A stretch of 33,523 nucleotides of DNA from Ruegeria sp. EL01 (GCF_900313035.1 NZ_OMPS01000007.1:1-33523); one strand, 5' to 3'. Counted from the stretch's first letter, positions 16,129 to 24,593 are shown. Numbers and translations are program-made. Notes: generated by a model from the letters alone, not told the origin.

Positions 16129-16329
16129 TCAGCGTTTGACGGCTTGAGTCTTCATCGTTTTCTTCGCGCGAGGTTCTTTCGTCGCGTTGGTGGCAGCTGC
16201 GTTAGCCATCACCTTCGCGGCGCCCTTAGCTCCGGCAGTGCTAGCTGTCCGGCCTGGTGCGGCTAATTCTCTCGCTACACGCGCTGAACGCGGAGCTGCG
16301 CCTTCGGCATCCGCTCTCATAGTCCGCAT
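16129..16329 (-). CDS. Possible small Ala/Lys/Arg-rich protein
   Basis: A 66-residue, low-complexity frame rich in Ala, Lys, Arg and Thr (for example KGAAKVMANAAATNATKEPRAKK), resembling the tails of histone-like proteins. The frame is open without a start for about 18 more codons upstream, also lysine-rich (FEQKKLKRAK). A GAAGG lies close before the first ATG and better placed for the second (MRADAEG). Such composition also arises by chance in GC-rich DNA, so existence is uncertain. No partner is obvious. Confidence 0.25.
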   Translation of the reverse strand: MRTMRADAEGAAPRSARVARELAAPGRTASTAGAKGAAKVMANAAATNATKEPRAKKTMKTQAVKR

Positions 16330-16916
16330 TGCCTTCGCACGCTTTAGTTTCTTCTGTTCAAACGTGGCAGATTTCCTTGAGTAATTGTCTGAATTTCAAT
16401 CTTCAATGCAACTACAATACATCAAATGGCTGTAGTAACAAAGCCTGTTAGTATATTAGATTGTAATCCAATCGTCTTTCTTTTCACTGGTTGCTCTGAC
16501 TCCCACACTTGCGGTAGCGAATTCCGAGCCAAATCTGACAAGCGTTTAAGGGTGCTGCAGATCTTCAAGAGTTCAGCTCGACAGAGTTTTTGGGTTCGAC
16601 TGTGATCAAAGTTTCAAAAGGCGATCGGATCTGGATTGACCAGTATTGTACGGACCGCTGAAAGCAGATAGTTAAGTGCGTCTTGGCACTCATAGTTCCC
16701 CCACATACGGGGCAGTTCTGCTTCGGTGATCCCGATGTATCCGGCGGTTCTCCCATCGAGGTTCCTGGTGGGCGGCTCTTCGGTGCCACGCAGAACGCTT
16801 CTGGGCGAACTACCGATGCCGAGGGCCTGGGTGTCGTCGGATTCGCAACTACTCCTACCTCTGCCCGGTGGACGCCCCAATGCGCGGCTGTCAGCGGCAT
16901 GTCTTGGACGGATGTT
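16330..16916. other. Stretch without a supported gene
   Basis: About 590 bases between the low-complexity frame and the PLP enzyme gene. The left part (16385-16560) is AT-rich. Competing frames on both strands between 16565 and 17049 overlap each other and the end of the PLP gene, with no motif or ribosome site to choose one. No terminator was seen after the PLP gene. Confidence 0.4.
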
Positions 16917-18389
16917 TTACGCGGCATTGAACCGGTCAATCATACCGTCCCAAACCGGCACCAGATCCATCAACCCATCCCAGAATGACTGGTCGCGGCG
17001 GCGGTCGAAGGCTTCCAGCGAGGTGCCCTGCTGCTCGACCCAGGTATAGTAGGCAAGGTTGAAAATGCGTTCGCGGTCAAAACGGCCAAGCTCTTGCATG
17101 TGGTCGATGCCGGTGCCGAGAATATGTTGACCAAATGCCTCTGCCGCCTGCACCTCGCCAAAGCGCCCGCCAAAGTGCCGATCCTCGGCAATCGCCATCT
17201 CGGTGTGATACATGTCAGCGCCATCTGTCGCGACAGTCAGCACCACATCGTCTGCGCCAAGATCATTGAACTTCGCGTATTTGATCGCCCCGATGATATT
17301 CGCGATGGACGACAGGCCCAGATCACCCAGCTGCGCAATCTGCTCCTGGGCCAACCCCCGATGCTGAGACAGATAGGTGCGGCCTACTGACGTATTAAAG
17401 ACAAGGTTCAGATCATCACAAGTGGCATCAGACACCCCGATGACAAAATCAGACCCCATCACGTTGTGGATCAGGGGGACATGTTTGTCGCCGATGCCTT
17501 GGATGTTGTGCTCTCCGTATCCGTTATACAGCAACGTGGGGCATTCCAGCGCCTCTATCACACCCGTCTGGGTGCCAAGCACCTGCTTCAGATGGTCACC
17601 CGCCGCCAATGTTCCGGCGGAGCCGGTCGCGGCGACAAAAGCACGCGCGGTCTTCGTGTTATCTGCATTCACGTAATCGAAAATTCGCTGCAGAGCCGGT
17701 CCCGTCACGGCGCGGTGGATGACATAGTTCCCGTATTCGCCAAATTGGTTGAGGATCAGGTTCTCGGTGTCTTTTGCCAATTCGTGGCATGCGTCATAGA
17801 TTTCCTTGACGTTACTTTCTGTTCCAGGCGTACGGTAAATGTCATTCGGGTCGGCCAACCAGCGGTTTAGCCAGTCAAACCGTTCCTGGCTCATCCCTTC
17901 AGGTAAAACGGCCACCGACCGACACCCCAGCAGGGTGGCAATCGCAACACCTCCACGGCAATAGTTGCCGGTCGAGGGCCAGACAGCTCGGTGACGGGTG
18001 GCGTCAAATGCGCCCGACATCAAGCGCGGGATGAGGCAGCCATAGGCCGCCAAAACTTTATGCGTGTTGATCATAGGGAACCGATTGCCCAAGGCGACAA
18101 CGATCTTTGCTTTCACACCTGTCAGAGCGTCGGGGAGGACGATATGCTCTGGTACCGACACCAGACTGCGGCGGTCTGCCCCATTATGCCAGTGCACACG
18201 GAAGAGGTTTCGTGCATCTGGTGAATCCGGATCCGCATCTGTGATATCAGCCATTTTTCCAGCAAGTCTTTCAGGAGGATCAGCCAAATCGGATATCCGC
18301 GGCAGCACAAGCCCAAGGCTGTGCAAGCTTTCAACATTGCGATCATAGCTCTCTTGGTGCGTGATCGTGGTTTCCAGCCCTGGAATCAT
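16917..18389 (-). CDS. Fold-type II PLP-dependent enzyme of unknown reaction (cysteine synthase-like superfamily)
   Basis: A 490-residue protein of the tryptophan-synthase-beta/cysteine-synthase superfamily. The likely PLP lysine is K111 (NTHKVLAAYG), and the substrate-carboxylate loop is STGNYCRGG (139-147). The glycine-rich phosphate site is probably AATGSAGTLAAG further on. The chain is about 150 residues longer than classic cysteine synthases or threonine dehydratases, and an unusual tail contains an HFGGRFGE segment. I cannot assign the reaction; lyase or beta-elimination chemistry on an amino acid is the family expectation. The ATG at 18389 follows GGGGAAG; upstream codons in the same frame lack similarity. 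It is divergent from the M20-lyase-cupin operon, which suggests a shared pathway and control region. Confidence 0.8.
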   Translation of the reverse strand: MIPGLETTITHQESYDRNVESLHSLGLVLPRISDLADPPERLAGKMADITDADPDSPDARNLFRVHWHNGADRRSLVSVPEHIVLPDALTGVKAKIVVALGNRFPMINTHKVLAAYGCLIPRLMSGAFDATRHRAVWPSTGNYCRGGVAIATLLGCRSVAVLPEGMSQERFDWLNRWLADPNDIYRTPGTESNVKEIYDACHELAKDTENLILNQFGEYGNYVIHRAVTGPALQRIFDYVNADNTKTARAFVAATGSAGTLAAGDHLKQVLGTQTGVIEALECPTLLYNGYGEHNIQGIGDKHVPLIHNVMGSDFVIGVSDATCDDLNLVFNTSVGRTYLSQHRGLAQEQIAQLGDLGLSSIANIIGAIKYAKFNDLGADDVVLTVATDGADMYHTEMAIAEDRHFGGRFGEVQAAEAFGQHILGTGIDHMQELGRFDRERIFNLAYYTWVEQQGTSLEAFDRRRDQSFWDGLMDLVPVWDGMIDRFNAA

Positions 18390-18760
18390 CTCGTCTTCCC
18401 CTGTCTTGTTGGAATAGCCCTCGTCAGGGTAGCTGTGCCTCAAGAGAAAAAAAAAAGCGCAATTTGTCGCCTGAGCGTTACGAAATTGATTGCGATCGCG
18501 CAGAATTCGAGGTTTGCGCGCATAGCATGATTTTGCGGTTTATTCCGGCGGCGTCCCGTGGTTTTGCACCGTCTGACACCACTTTCCGACCGCCACAAAT
18601 AAACGCCGAAGGCAGAATCACAGAGATCCGCATATCAACTTCTGGAAAGCGTTGCGAAATCGAAAAAATGCGAAGAATTTCATCGCCGGTTAGCAATCTT
18701 TTGATGATAACTTCCGCTCATACGGCGTAATATCACGCGGAAACAAAACAAGAGACGAAG
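18390..18760. promoter_or_regulatory. Divergent promoter region with an A10/T10 tract
   Basis: A 371-base region between the divergent PLP-enzyme gene and the M20 operon. It must hold both promoters and probably their operator. A run of ten A (18447-18456) reads as ten T in the leader of the PLP gene, about 58 bases before its start. A possible -10 (TAATAT, 18729-18734) lies upstream of the M20 gene, but no matching -35 was found. Minus-strand frames here look spurious. Confidence 0.4.
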
Positions 18761-19909
18761 ATGAATGCCTTTCAGAACAGTTTGACTGACCTGCGACGGT
18801 CCTTTCATCGTGATCCGGAGGTCGGCTTTGACGAAGTGCGCACCAAGGCCAAGGTGGTCCGCCGCCTGCGCGCACTCGGCGTTGAAGTGCACGAAGGCAT
18901 CGGAGTTATCGGCGTTTTGCAATCTGGCCACGGCAATCGCACCATCGGCCTGCGCGCTGACTTGGATGCTCTTCCGATCCAGGAGATCAGCACTCATGAT
19001 TATGTCTCACAAAACGCCGGTGTGATGCATGCTTGTGGCCATGACGGACATATCACGATGCTCCTGGGAGCTGTTGAACTGTTGACCAGAAATCCCGATT
19101 TTGACGGTAAGGTCGTCTTTATCTTCCAGCCTAACGAAGAACTTGGGCTCGGGGCACGGGCGATGATCGATGACGGCATACTGGAACAGTTTCCACTGGA
19201 TGAAGTCTATGCCATTCACAACCTGCCCGGCGCGCCATTGGGCGAGGTGTCAACCCGCGCAGGCCAAATCTGCGCGAGTGAGAGCTTGTTCGAGATCGAA
19301 ATCGCAGGCCAGGGGGGCCATTCCTCCATGCCGCAGGTCGGAGTTGATGCGATCACGGTTGGCGCCGAAATGGTACAGGCGTTGCAGACCATCGTGTCAC
19401 GGAAACTGGCGCCCAGTGCCGGGGCCGTCGTGTCTGTGACTGAATTCTTGACAGACGGACAACGCAACGTCTTGCCGGGCACCGCGATTTTGAAGGGCGA
19501 CGTGCGGACCCGGTTGCCACAGGACAGGACGGACGTCGAACGCTTCATGCGTCAAATCGCCGATGGTATTGCGGCCGCCCATGGCGTGTGCGTCGAAACG
19601 ACATTCAACACGGAATTTATCGAAACCATCAATGCTCAGGGACCGACCGAAGACGTGGTTCAGGCCGCAAGAAACGTTGGCCTCAACGCGATCGGCGATC
19701 GTCCCCCGATGAGCTTTTCTGAAGACTTCGCCCATTTCTGTGCGGCGGTGCCGGGATGCTTCCTGCTTCTTGGAAATGGCACCAAACCACCTTTTAGCCA
19801 GCCGCTGCATGCTGCGGATTATGATTTCAACGACGCGCTCCTTCCTATTGGTGCTGCTCTTTGGGCGCAGCTTGTGAAGGACCGCCTGCCAAAACGAAAG
19901 ACCACATGA
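18761..19909 (+). CDS. M20-family amidohydrolase (hippuricase/N-acyl-amino-acid deacylase type)
   Basis: A 382-residue cytoplasmic metallo-amidohydrolase of the M20D group, which removes acyl groups from N-acyl amino acids. Metal-site residues are visible: C92, H94 and H97 in HACGHDGH, E126/E127 in QPNEE, H153 in AIHNLPG and the C-terminal His in PLHAADYDF. The dimerisation-domain motif GQGGHSSMPQVGVD is also present. The length is normal and there is no signal peptide. The ATG at 18761 follows AAGAGACGAAG. It is the first gene of a three-gene operon, and its stop overlaps the next start (ATGA). In context it probably frees an acylated diamino acid or related amino acid for the downstream PLP lyase. 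The acyl group is unknown. Confidence 0.9.
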   Translation: MNAFQNSLTDLRRSFHRDPEVGFDEVRTKAKVVRRLRALGVEVHEGIGVIGVLQSGHGNRTIGLRADLDALPIQEISTHDYVSQNAGVMHACGHDGHITMLLGAVELLTRNPDFDGKVVFIFQPNEELGLGARAMIDDGILEQFPLDEVYAIHNLPGAPLGEVSTRAGQICASESLFEIEIAGQGGHSSMPQVGVDAITVGAEMVQALQTIVSRKLAPSAGAVVSVTEFLTDGQRNVLPGTAILKGDVRTRLPQDRTDVERFMRQIADGIAAAHGVCVETTFNTEFIETINAQGPTEDVVQAARNVGLNAIGDRPPMSFSEDFAHFCAAVPGCFLLLGNGTKPPFSQPLHAADYDFNDALLPIGAALWAQLVKDRLPKRKTT

Positions 19910-21102
19910 TGACCACTCTACTTCCCAAAGCGCCCATCCGGCATGTCGCCGCAAAGCTGACCAAAGGGGATGCCGCGCATCGTGTCCTGACAGCTGAGAG
20001 TTTCGCGACTGCCAACCGGGAAATTACCGCATGGGATGGCTATGCACCAACCCCGCTGGTCTCTCTTTCCGCGATCGCCGCCGAGATCGGCGTCGGTGAG
20101 ATCCTTTACAAAGACGAAGGCCCACGCTTTGGGCTTGGCAGCTTCAAGGCACTGGGTGGGTCCTATGCAGCTCTTAGGGTTCTGCAGCGCGAGATTTCCA
20201 AGCGCTTGGATAAGGATGTGTCCCTTGCCGATATCCGACACGGGACATACGCCGGCGAATGCGCGGCGATCACGCTTGTGTCTGCGACCGACGGCAACCA
20301 TGGACGATCGCTTGCCTGGGGCTGCAAACGCTTTGGCGTGCCCTGCCGCATTTATGTTCATGCCGAAGTCAGCGAAGGTCGCGCCGCTGCGATGCGCGAT
20401 CTGGGGGCTGAGGTGGTTCGGATTGAAGGGGATTATGACGAGTCGGTCCTGCTTGCGAAGACGGAAGCCGAAGACAACGGTTGGTTCGTAGTCTCTGACA
20501 CTTCCTGGCCCGGCTATTCGTTGCCCCCGCGCGACGTGATGTGCGGTTATGGCGTCATGGTTCAGGAAGTTTGCGATGCACTGGATCAGGCGCCGACCCA
20601 TGTGTTTTTGCAGGGCGGTGTTGGTGGGCTGGCGGCCGGGGTGATTGCGGCGCTGCGGCAGTATTGGGGCGAAGCCTCCCCTCGGCCGATCATTGTTGAG
20701 CCTGAGCTTGCCGCTTGCCTGTTTGAAAGCGCAAAGACCGGTGCGGCAACGAAAGTCACCATTGCTGAGGAATCATTGATGGCCGGGTTGTCCTGCGGCG
20801 AACCATCAGGGCTGGCGTGGGAAATCCTTTCAGAGGAAGCTACCGATTATCTGACGATCCCCGAGGCGCTGGTTGCCCCGGCAGTACGGTTGTTGGCCAA
20901 ACCGCGAGGCAACGATACGGCAATCGAAGCAGGGGAAAGCGCCGTTGCGGGACTGGCTGCCTTGATCGCTGCGATGGCGGATACATCCCTTGCTGAAAAA
21001 CTTGGTCTGGAGTCGACGTCCCGCGTATTGTTAATCGGGTCGGAAGGCGTGACTGATCAGGCGATATTCAACATGATTATGGAAGGCCATGAGGCCGCGT
21101 GA
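19906..21102 (+). CDS. Diaminopropionate ammonia-lyase-like PLP enzyme
   Basis: A 398-residue fold-type II PLP enzyme most like diaminopropionate ammonia-lyase (YgeX/DpaL), which turns 2,3-diaminopropionate into pyruvate and two ammonia. The PLP lysine is K81 in RFGLGSFKALGG, matching the RFGLxxFKxLGG motif of that family. The substrate loop is SATDGNHGRSLAWG (N131), and the glycine-rich phosphate loop is LQGGVGGLAAG. A Cys pair used by some family members is not obvious. The start at 19906 overlaps the M20 stop as ATGA; a second ATG follows at once. E. coli also pairs ygeX with an M20 peptidase gene (ygeY), so this gene pair recurs. EutB of ectoine pathways is a distant relative and an alternative reading. 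Confidence 0.88.
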   Translation: MMTTLLPKAPIRHVAAKLTKGDAAHRVLTAESFATANREITAWDGYAPTPLVSLSAIAAEIGVGEILYKDEGPRFGLGSFKALGGSYAALRVLQREISKRLDKDVSLADIRHGTYAGECAAITLVSATDGNHGRSLAWGCKRFGVPCRIYVHAEVSEGRAAAMRDLGAEVVRIEGDYDESVLLAKTEAEDNGWFVVSDTSWPGYSLPPRDVMCGYGVMVQEVCDALDQAPTHVFLQGGVGGLAAGVIAALRQYWGEASPRPIIVEPELAACLFESAKTGAATKVTIAEESLMAGLSCGEPSGLAWEILSEEATDYLTIPEALVAPAVRLLAKPRGNDTAIEAGESAVAGLAALIAAMADTSLAEKLGLESTSRVLLIGSEGVTDQAIFNMIMEGHEAA

Positions 21103-21134
21103 TGGAGTAAATTCAGACCTGCGGAGGCACATAA

Positions 21135-21506
21135 ATGTCAAAATACAAACCGGGGGATGATGTTGGGCCACTTGAATACTGGCCGTTTGACGCCCCGGAA
21201 AGCGACTATGTGATCACCCATGGCGCACCAAAGGCCTATGGTCGCATTGATGCTGGCGGTCCGGGCCACACAACCCGATACGGAATCTGGCGCTGTACCA
21301 AGGGTGCGTTTGAATGCACTGAGCAAGGCGATGAACTGATGACCGTTTTGTCAGGAAGATGCCGTCTCATCCAGCACGACACTGGCAAAGCAATTGACCT
21401 TGGCCCGGGTGACACCTTGTTTGTTTTTGACGACAAAAGGGTGACTTGGGACGTTAGTGAAGACATCACCAAAGTATTCTTCGGGCACAAGGCAGATGGC
21501 TACTAG
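21135..21506 (+). CDS. Cupin (DUF861/ureidoglycine-aminohydrolase-like) protein
   Basis: A 123-residue single-domain cupin of the Cupin_3 type. The central motifs are IWRCTKGAFECTEQGDELMTVLSGRCRLI and, for the second half, LGPGDTLFVFDDKRVTWDVSE; the metal-binding histidines of classic cupins are largely replaced, as in many DUF861 members. Ureidoglycine aminohydrolase and small binding proteins belong here; the reaction is not known. GGAGG lies eight bases before the ATG. It follows the lyase gene by 32 bases in the same operon. Its stop codon overlaps the stop of the convergent EutA-like gene within a single CTAG. Confidence 0.82.
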   Translation: MSKYKPGDDVGPLEYWPFDAPESDYVITHGAPKAYGRIDAGGPGHTTRYGIWRCTKGAFECTEQGDELMTVLSGRCRLIQHDTGKAIDLGPGDTLFVFDDKRVTWDVSEDITKVFFGHKADGY

Positions 21507-22291
21507 GGCAAAAGCTCTGTGCCGGGATGTTGGAACAGTTGACCAAAACCAGATAGCTTGTCAGGAATCCCCGCCCGCCGCAGGCAGCTCCAGAATTGGG
21601 CTTGATTGGATGTGATAACGGGCTTGCCGATAATTTGCTCGATCTCTTCAGCCACTTCCAGGGCGCGGATACCACCGCAGGACAGAAAGACCGCGTCGGC
21701 ATCAATCTGATCAATCTGAATTGCAAATTCTTTCCAATAGGCGGGGGAGACCTGTCCAAACTCAATCCCCGTTTCCAGATTGAGGCCCTGAATATCAACG
21801 ATATCAAATCCTTTTTGAACAAGGAACTCTGCTTCGGCAGTGTTGATTTCGTCCAGATAGGGCGTTCCCACGACCAATCTTTGCGCGCCGATAGCTCTCA
21901 AGGCATCAACAACGCCTGTCACAATGCACATTGGCCGCGCCCAAGGAGCGCCTTTGACAATTTGGTCAAACACAGGCTGTTCGCCATTGACGATGGACCC
22001 GCTTGTGCAGCCATAGCTGATCACTTCGGGCTTCATGTCCGGCTGCAGCCGCGACGCGGCATCGGCCATGTGTTCAATGTGCCGCGCAAGTGTTTCACGG
22101 GTGGTGTAGTCTTCGGTCTTCAACCGGGTGATGTGAATGCCAACGCCCGGCGGTGTCATGTCGAAAAAGTCCTGCTCACTGGCAAGATCCGTTGACATCA
22201 GGATAAATCCAATCTGCGCACGATCGTGGCGGCCGTCGTCCAGAACTGGCTTCCAGATCTTTGACGTGACCTCATCACCGGATTTGAACAT
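21503..22291 (-). CDS. EutA/maleate isomerase-like Asp-Glu racemase superfamily enzyme (copy 1)
   Basis: A 262-residue member of the Asp/Glu/hydantoin racemase superfamily, closest in pattern to maleate cis-trans isomerase, arylmalonate decarboxylase and EutA of hydroxyectoine use. Both catalytic cysteines are present: C95 in YGCTSGSI and C205 in LSCGGIRAL. The first acts in a loop typical of the maleate isomerase group. The ATG at 22291 is used because GGAGGAAG precedes it at good spacing; an earlier in-frame start lacks one. It is the last gene of the ehu transporter operon, 31 bases after the ATPase. It therefore likely acts on the imported solute. It overlaps the convergent cupin gene by four bases. 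Confidence 0.88.
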   Translation of the reverse strand: MFKSGDEVTSKIWKPVLDDGRHDRAQIGFILMSTDLASEQDFFDMTPPGVGIHITRLKTEDYTTRETLARHIEHMADAASRLQPDMKPEVISYGCTSGSIVNGEQPVFDQIVKGAPWARPMCIVTGVVDALRAIGAQRLVVGTPYLDEINTAEAEFLVQKGFDIVDIQGLNLETGIEFGQVSPAYWKEFAIQIDQIDADAVFLSCGGIRALEVAEEIEQIIGKPVITSNQAQFWSCLRRAGIPDKLSGFGQLFQHPGTELLP

Positions 22292-22322
22292 TGGAACTTC
22301 CTCCGAAAGTGGCAATAGAAGA

Positions 22323-23138
22323 TTAGACGGCTTCTTTGACCGCGCTTAGGAATTGTTGTGTGCGCTCGCGTTTCGGGTTTCCGAACAACTCGGCCGGAGG
22401 TCCCTGCTCTTCAATCTTGCCGCCGTAAAAGAAACAAACACGATCAGAGATGTCGCGGGCAAACCCCATCTGGTGCGTCACCATCAACATAGTCAGGTTG
22501 TGCTCTGACACCAGTTTGCGAATGACATTCGTCACTTCGCCGATAACTTCAGGGTCGAGCGCCGAAGTCACCTCGTCAAACAGCATCACCTTTGGGCGCA
22601 TCGCCAAAGCGCGTGCAATCGCGACACGTTGCTGCTGGCCGCCAGACAGCCGGGACGGGTGCTGGTCTTTCTTATCGGCCATGCCTACAAGCTCCAGCAG
22701 TTCCTCACCACGGTCGCGCGCTTCACCCTTGGACAAACCAAGGACCTGGACCGGCCCTTCCATGCAGTTCTGGATTGCCGTCATGTGCGGGAATAAGTTG
22801 AAGTGCTGGAAGCACATACCGATGTCGCTGCGCCGGGCCCGAAAATGCTTCTCGCTTGCCGGCACCAATTTGCCACCCTGCGCCATATGGGTTAGCGGCT
22901 TGCCATCCACATAGATGACCCCGCAATTGATCTTTTCCAGCGTCATCAGCATGCGTAAGACGGTTGTCTTGCCCGACCCAGACGGTCCAATAACCGACAC
23001 CATTTCACCGGCTGCGACGTCCAGATCAAGGTCATCCAGAACTACCAGTGACCCATAAGCTTTGCGCACCTTCTTGAAGCTCACCATCGGACTATTCTCT
23101 CCCACGGTTTCGAGTGGGAAACCTGACAAATCTTCCAT
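22323..23138 (-). CDS. ehuA: Ehu-type amino-acid ABC transporter ATPase
   Basis: A 271-residue ATPase of the polar amino acid class. Walker A is GPSGSGKT, signature LSGGQQQR, Walker B VMLFDEVTSALDPEVIGEV. The whole central stretch, including HMAQGGKLVPASEKHFRARR and MLMVTHQMGFARDISDRVCFF, resembles EhuA of ectoine/hydroxyectoine transporters more than generic GlnQ. The ATG at 23138 has AGGA ten bases upstream, and the frame overlaps nothing; the domain proper starts at about residue 18. It powers the EhuC/EhuD permease pair encoded just before it, with 3 bases between genes. Substrate specificity is set by the binding protein and cannot be concluded from this subunit. Confidence 0.88.
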   Translation of the reverse strand: MEDLSGFPLETVGENSPMVSFKKVRKAYGSLVVLDDLDLDVAAGEMVSVIGPSGSGKTTVLRMLMTLEKINCGVIYVDGKPLTHMAQGGKLVPASEKHFRARRSDIGMCFQHFNLFPHMTAIQNCMEGPVQVLGLSKGEARDRGEELLELVGMADKKDQHPSRLSGGQQQRVAIARALAMRPKVMLFDEVTSALDPEVIGEVTNVIRKLVSEHNLTMLMVTHQMGFARDISDRVCFFYGGKIEEQGPPAELFGNPKRERTQQFLSAVKEAV

Positions 23139-23141
23139 TTC

Positions 23142-23843
23142 TTACATTCCTAGTTTACGGCGCACGAATCCTTCGAATGCGCGGATAAGGCCTGCGGCAG
23201 GCAGTGAGAGCGCAAGAAAAATAACACCAACGATGGTGTATGCTTCCAGGTAGCGCCATGTTTCTGAGCCGATTGCGTTTGCCGTATGGATCAGTTCGGC
23301 AACGCCGATCACCGACAACATGGGCGTGTCTTTGAAAATACCGACAAGGTAATTGCCTAAGCCCGGAATGGCCGGCGGGATCGCCTGCGGGATTATCAAT
23401 CGTTTGTAGGTCTGCGCGGTGGTCATGTTCAAAGCGGTCGCCGCTTCCCATTGACCTTTTGGCACACTGTCAATCCCTCCGCGGTAGACCTCGGACAGAT
23501 AGCAGGAATAGTGCAGACCGATGGCGATCATACCCGATACCCATGGGCTAAGCGTGATGCCAAACTGCGGACCCACGTAGAAGATAAAGAAGATCTGCAG
23601 CAGCAGCGGGGTTGAGCGAACAAATTCGACGAACTCGCGTACGAAAAAGGTTAGAATCCTGTTCTGGCTCCGCTGCGCAAGGGCAAAAGCCAAGCCGAGT
23701 ACAAGCGCGATAAGATAACCCGCAGCGGCAGCGATCAAAGTATTGCCGGTTGCCTCAATCAGGCGCGGCAGGATTTCCCATGCGTAATCCCAGCGCCAAT
23801 CGAATTTTGGGAACCAATCGTCCGTGAATAACCAGTCAAACAT
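23142..23843 (-). CDS. ehuD: Ehu-type ABC transporter permease
   Basis: A 233-residue membrane permease of the HisM/GlnP class. It opens with WDYAWEILPRLIEATGNT, like EhuD. Hydrophobic segments lie near residues 34-54 (LIAAAAGYLIALVLGLAFAL), 75-95, 105-125 and in the last 50 residues. The ATPase-contact loop is DSVPKGQWEAATALNMTTAQTYKRLIIPQAI. The long N-terminal WLFTDDWFPKFDWRWD segment is unusual and aromatic. It is separated from the partner permease gene by only 3 bases. Together they form the heterodimeric channel in the inner membrane. Confidence 0.88.
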   Translation of the reverse strand: MFDWLFTDDWFPKFDWRWDYAWEILPRLIEATGNTLIAAAAGYLIALVLGLAFALAQRSQNRILTFFVREFVEFVRSTPLLLQIFFIFYVGPQFGITLSPWVSGMIAIGLHYSCYLSEVYRGGIDSVPKGQWEAATALNMTTAQTYKRLIIPQAIPPAIPGLGNYLVGIFKDTPMLSVIGVAELIHTANAIGSETWRYLEAYTIVGVIFLALSLPAAGLIRAFEGFVRRKLGM

Positions 23844-23846
23844 GGT

Positions 23847-24512
23847 TTACGCCCTCCCCAACTTGCGGGCCATGAAGCCCTCAAGCCAACGCATGAACGG
23901 GGTCAGCAAAAAGCGTGCCAGAATATAGTAGATGACCAATGCAGTGCCAAATATCTGCGCCGATAAATATGTGCTAGCGTTGATTTGTTTGGCTTGGAAC
24001 ATCAGATCCGCGACAGAGATCAGCGAAACCAAGGCCGTCCCTTTCAGGATTTCAACCATCAGGTTACCCCATGCTGGAAGCATGTTCACCAACGCTTGAG
24101 GAAGAATAATGCGCCACATTCGGCGGGCTGCGCTCATGTTGATGGCGGTTGCCGCTTCCCATTGGCCTTTGGGTACGGCCATTATGCCGCCACGCACAAG
24201 TTCTGCCCCATAGGCCCCTGCGTTTAGTCCAATAGCGACCCAACCGGCCGTGAATTTCTCAAGCGTCACTCCGAACAAGGGAAGTACAAAGAAAATCCAG
24301 TAGAGCTGCACCAATAGCGAGGTGCCGCGAAAAATCTCGATGTAGACAACAGCGGATCCTTTGATGGCCCTGTTCGATGACATTTTCATCAAGCCGAACA
24401 CAAGCGCCAGACCAACAGTAAGGATCGCGCCAAGCAGGAACTGAGCGACAGTCACGCCCGTGCCTGACATCAAGAGCGGCCAGTATTGGCTCAGAAATTC
24501 AAATAAGCTCAT
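23847..24512 (-). CDS. ehuC: Ehu-type ABC transporter permease
   Basis: A 221-residue permease of the polar amino acid class. The first membrane segment (about residues 20-40, VAQFLLGAILTVGLALVFGLM) is followed by EIFRGTSLLVQLYWIFFVLP, a family hallmark. The ATPase loop is MAVPKGQWEAATAINMSAARRMWRIILPQAL. Its strong resemblance to EhuC, including SLISVADLMFQAKQIN, supports the operon assignment. The gene starts 81 bases after the binding-protein gene, and the gap carries a perfect hairpin that may lower expression of the permeases relative to the binding protein. Confidence 0.88.
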   Translation of the reverse strand: MSLFEFLSQYWPLLMSGTGVTVAQFLLGAILTVGLALVFGLMKMSSNRAIKGSAVVYIEIFRGTSLLVQLYWIFFVLPLFGVTLEKFTAGWVAIGLNAGAYGAELVRGGIMAVPKGQWEAATAINMSAARRMWRIILPQALVNMLPAWGNLMVEILKGTALVSLISVADLMFQAKQINASTYLSAQIFGTALVIYYILARFLLTPFMRWLEGFMARKLGRA

Positions 24513-24545
24513 TAGGAGTGCCTAGATCTGGTGGTGTCATAAATT

Positions 24546-24571
24546 GTGGCAGGCCCGCTGAGGCCTGCCAC
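24546..24571 (-). promoter_or_regulatory. Intercistronic hairpin between ehuB and ehuC
   Basis: A perfect nine-base stem, GTGGCAGGC (24546-24554) and GCCTGCCAC (24563-24571), with an eight-base loop. No T-run follows in the minus-strand RNA, so a full terminator is unlikely. Hairpins here commonly stabilise the binding-protein mRNA or act as leaky attenuators, keeping the binding protein in excess. Confidence 0.7.
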
Positions 24572-24593
24572 TCTGTCCGTCTGCGAACAGAAA

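Noticed and set aside
16565..17049. Several overlapping frames on both strands after the PLP enzyme gene
   Set aside because: They contradict each other, have no ribosome sites, and one contains only a chance CxxC. No basis to choose any.
19918..20601. Minus-strand frame of 227 codons opposite the diaminopropionate lyase gene
   Set aside because: Antisense to an intact PLP enzyme gene and without motif or ribosome site.
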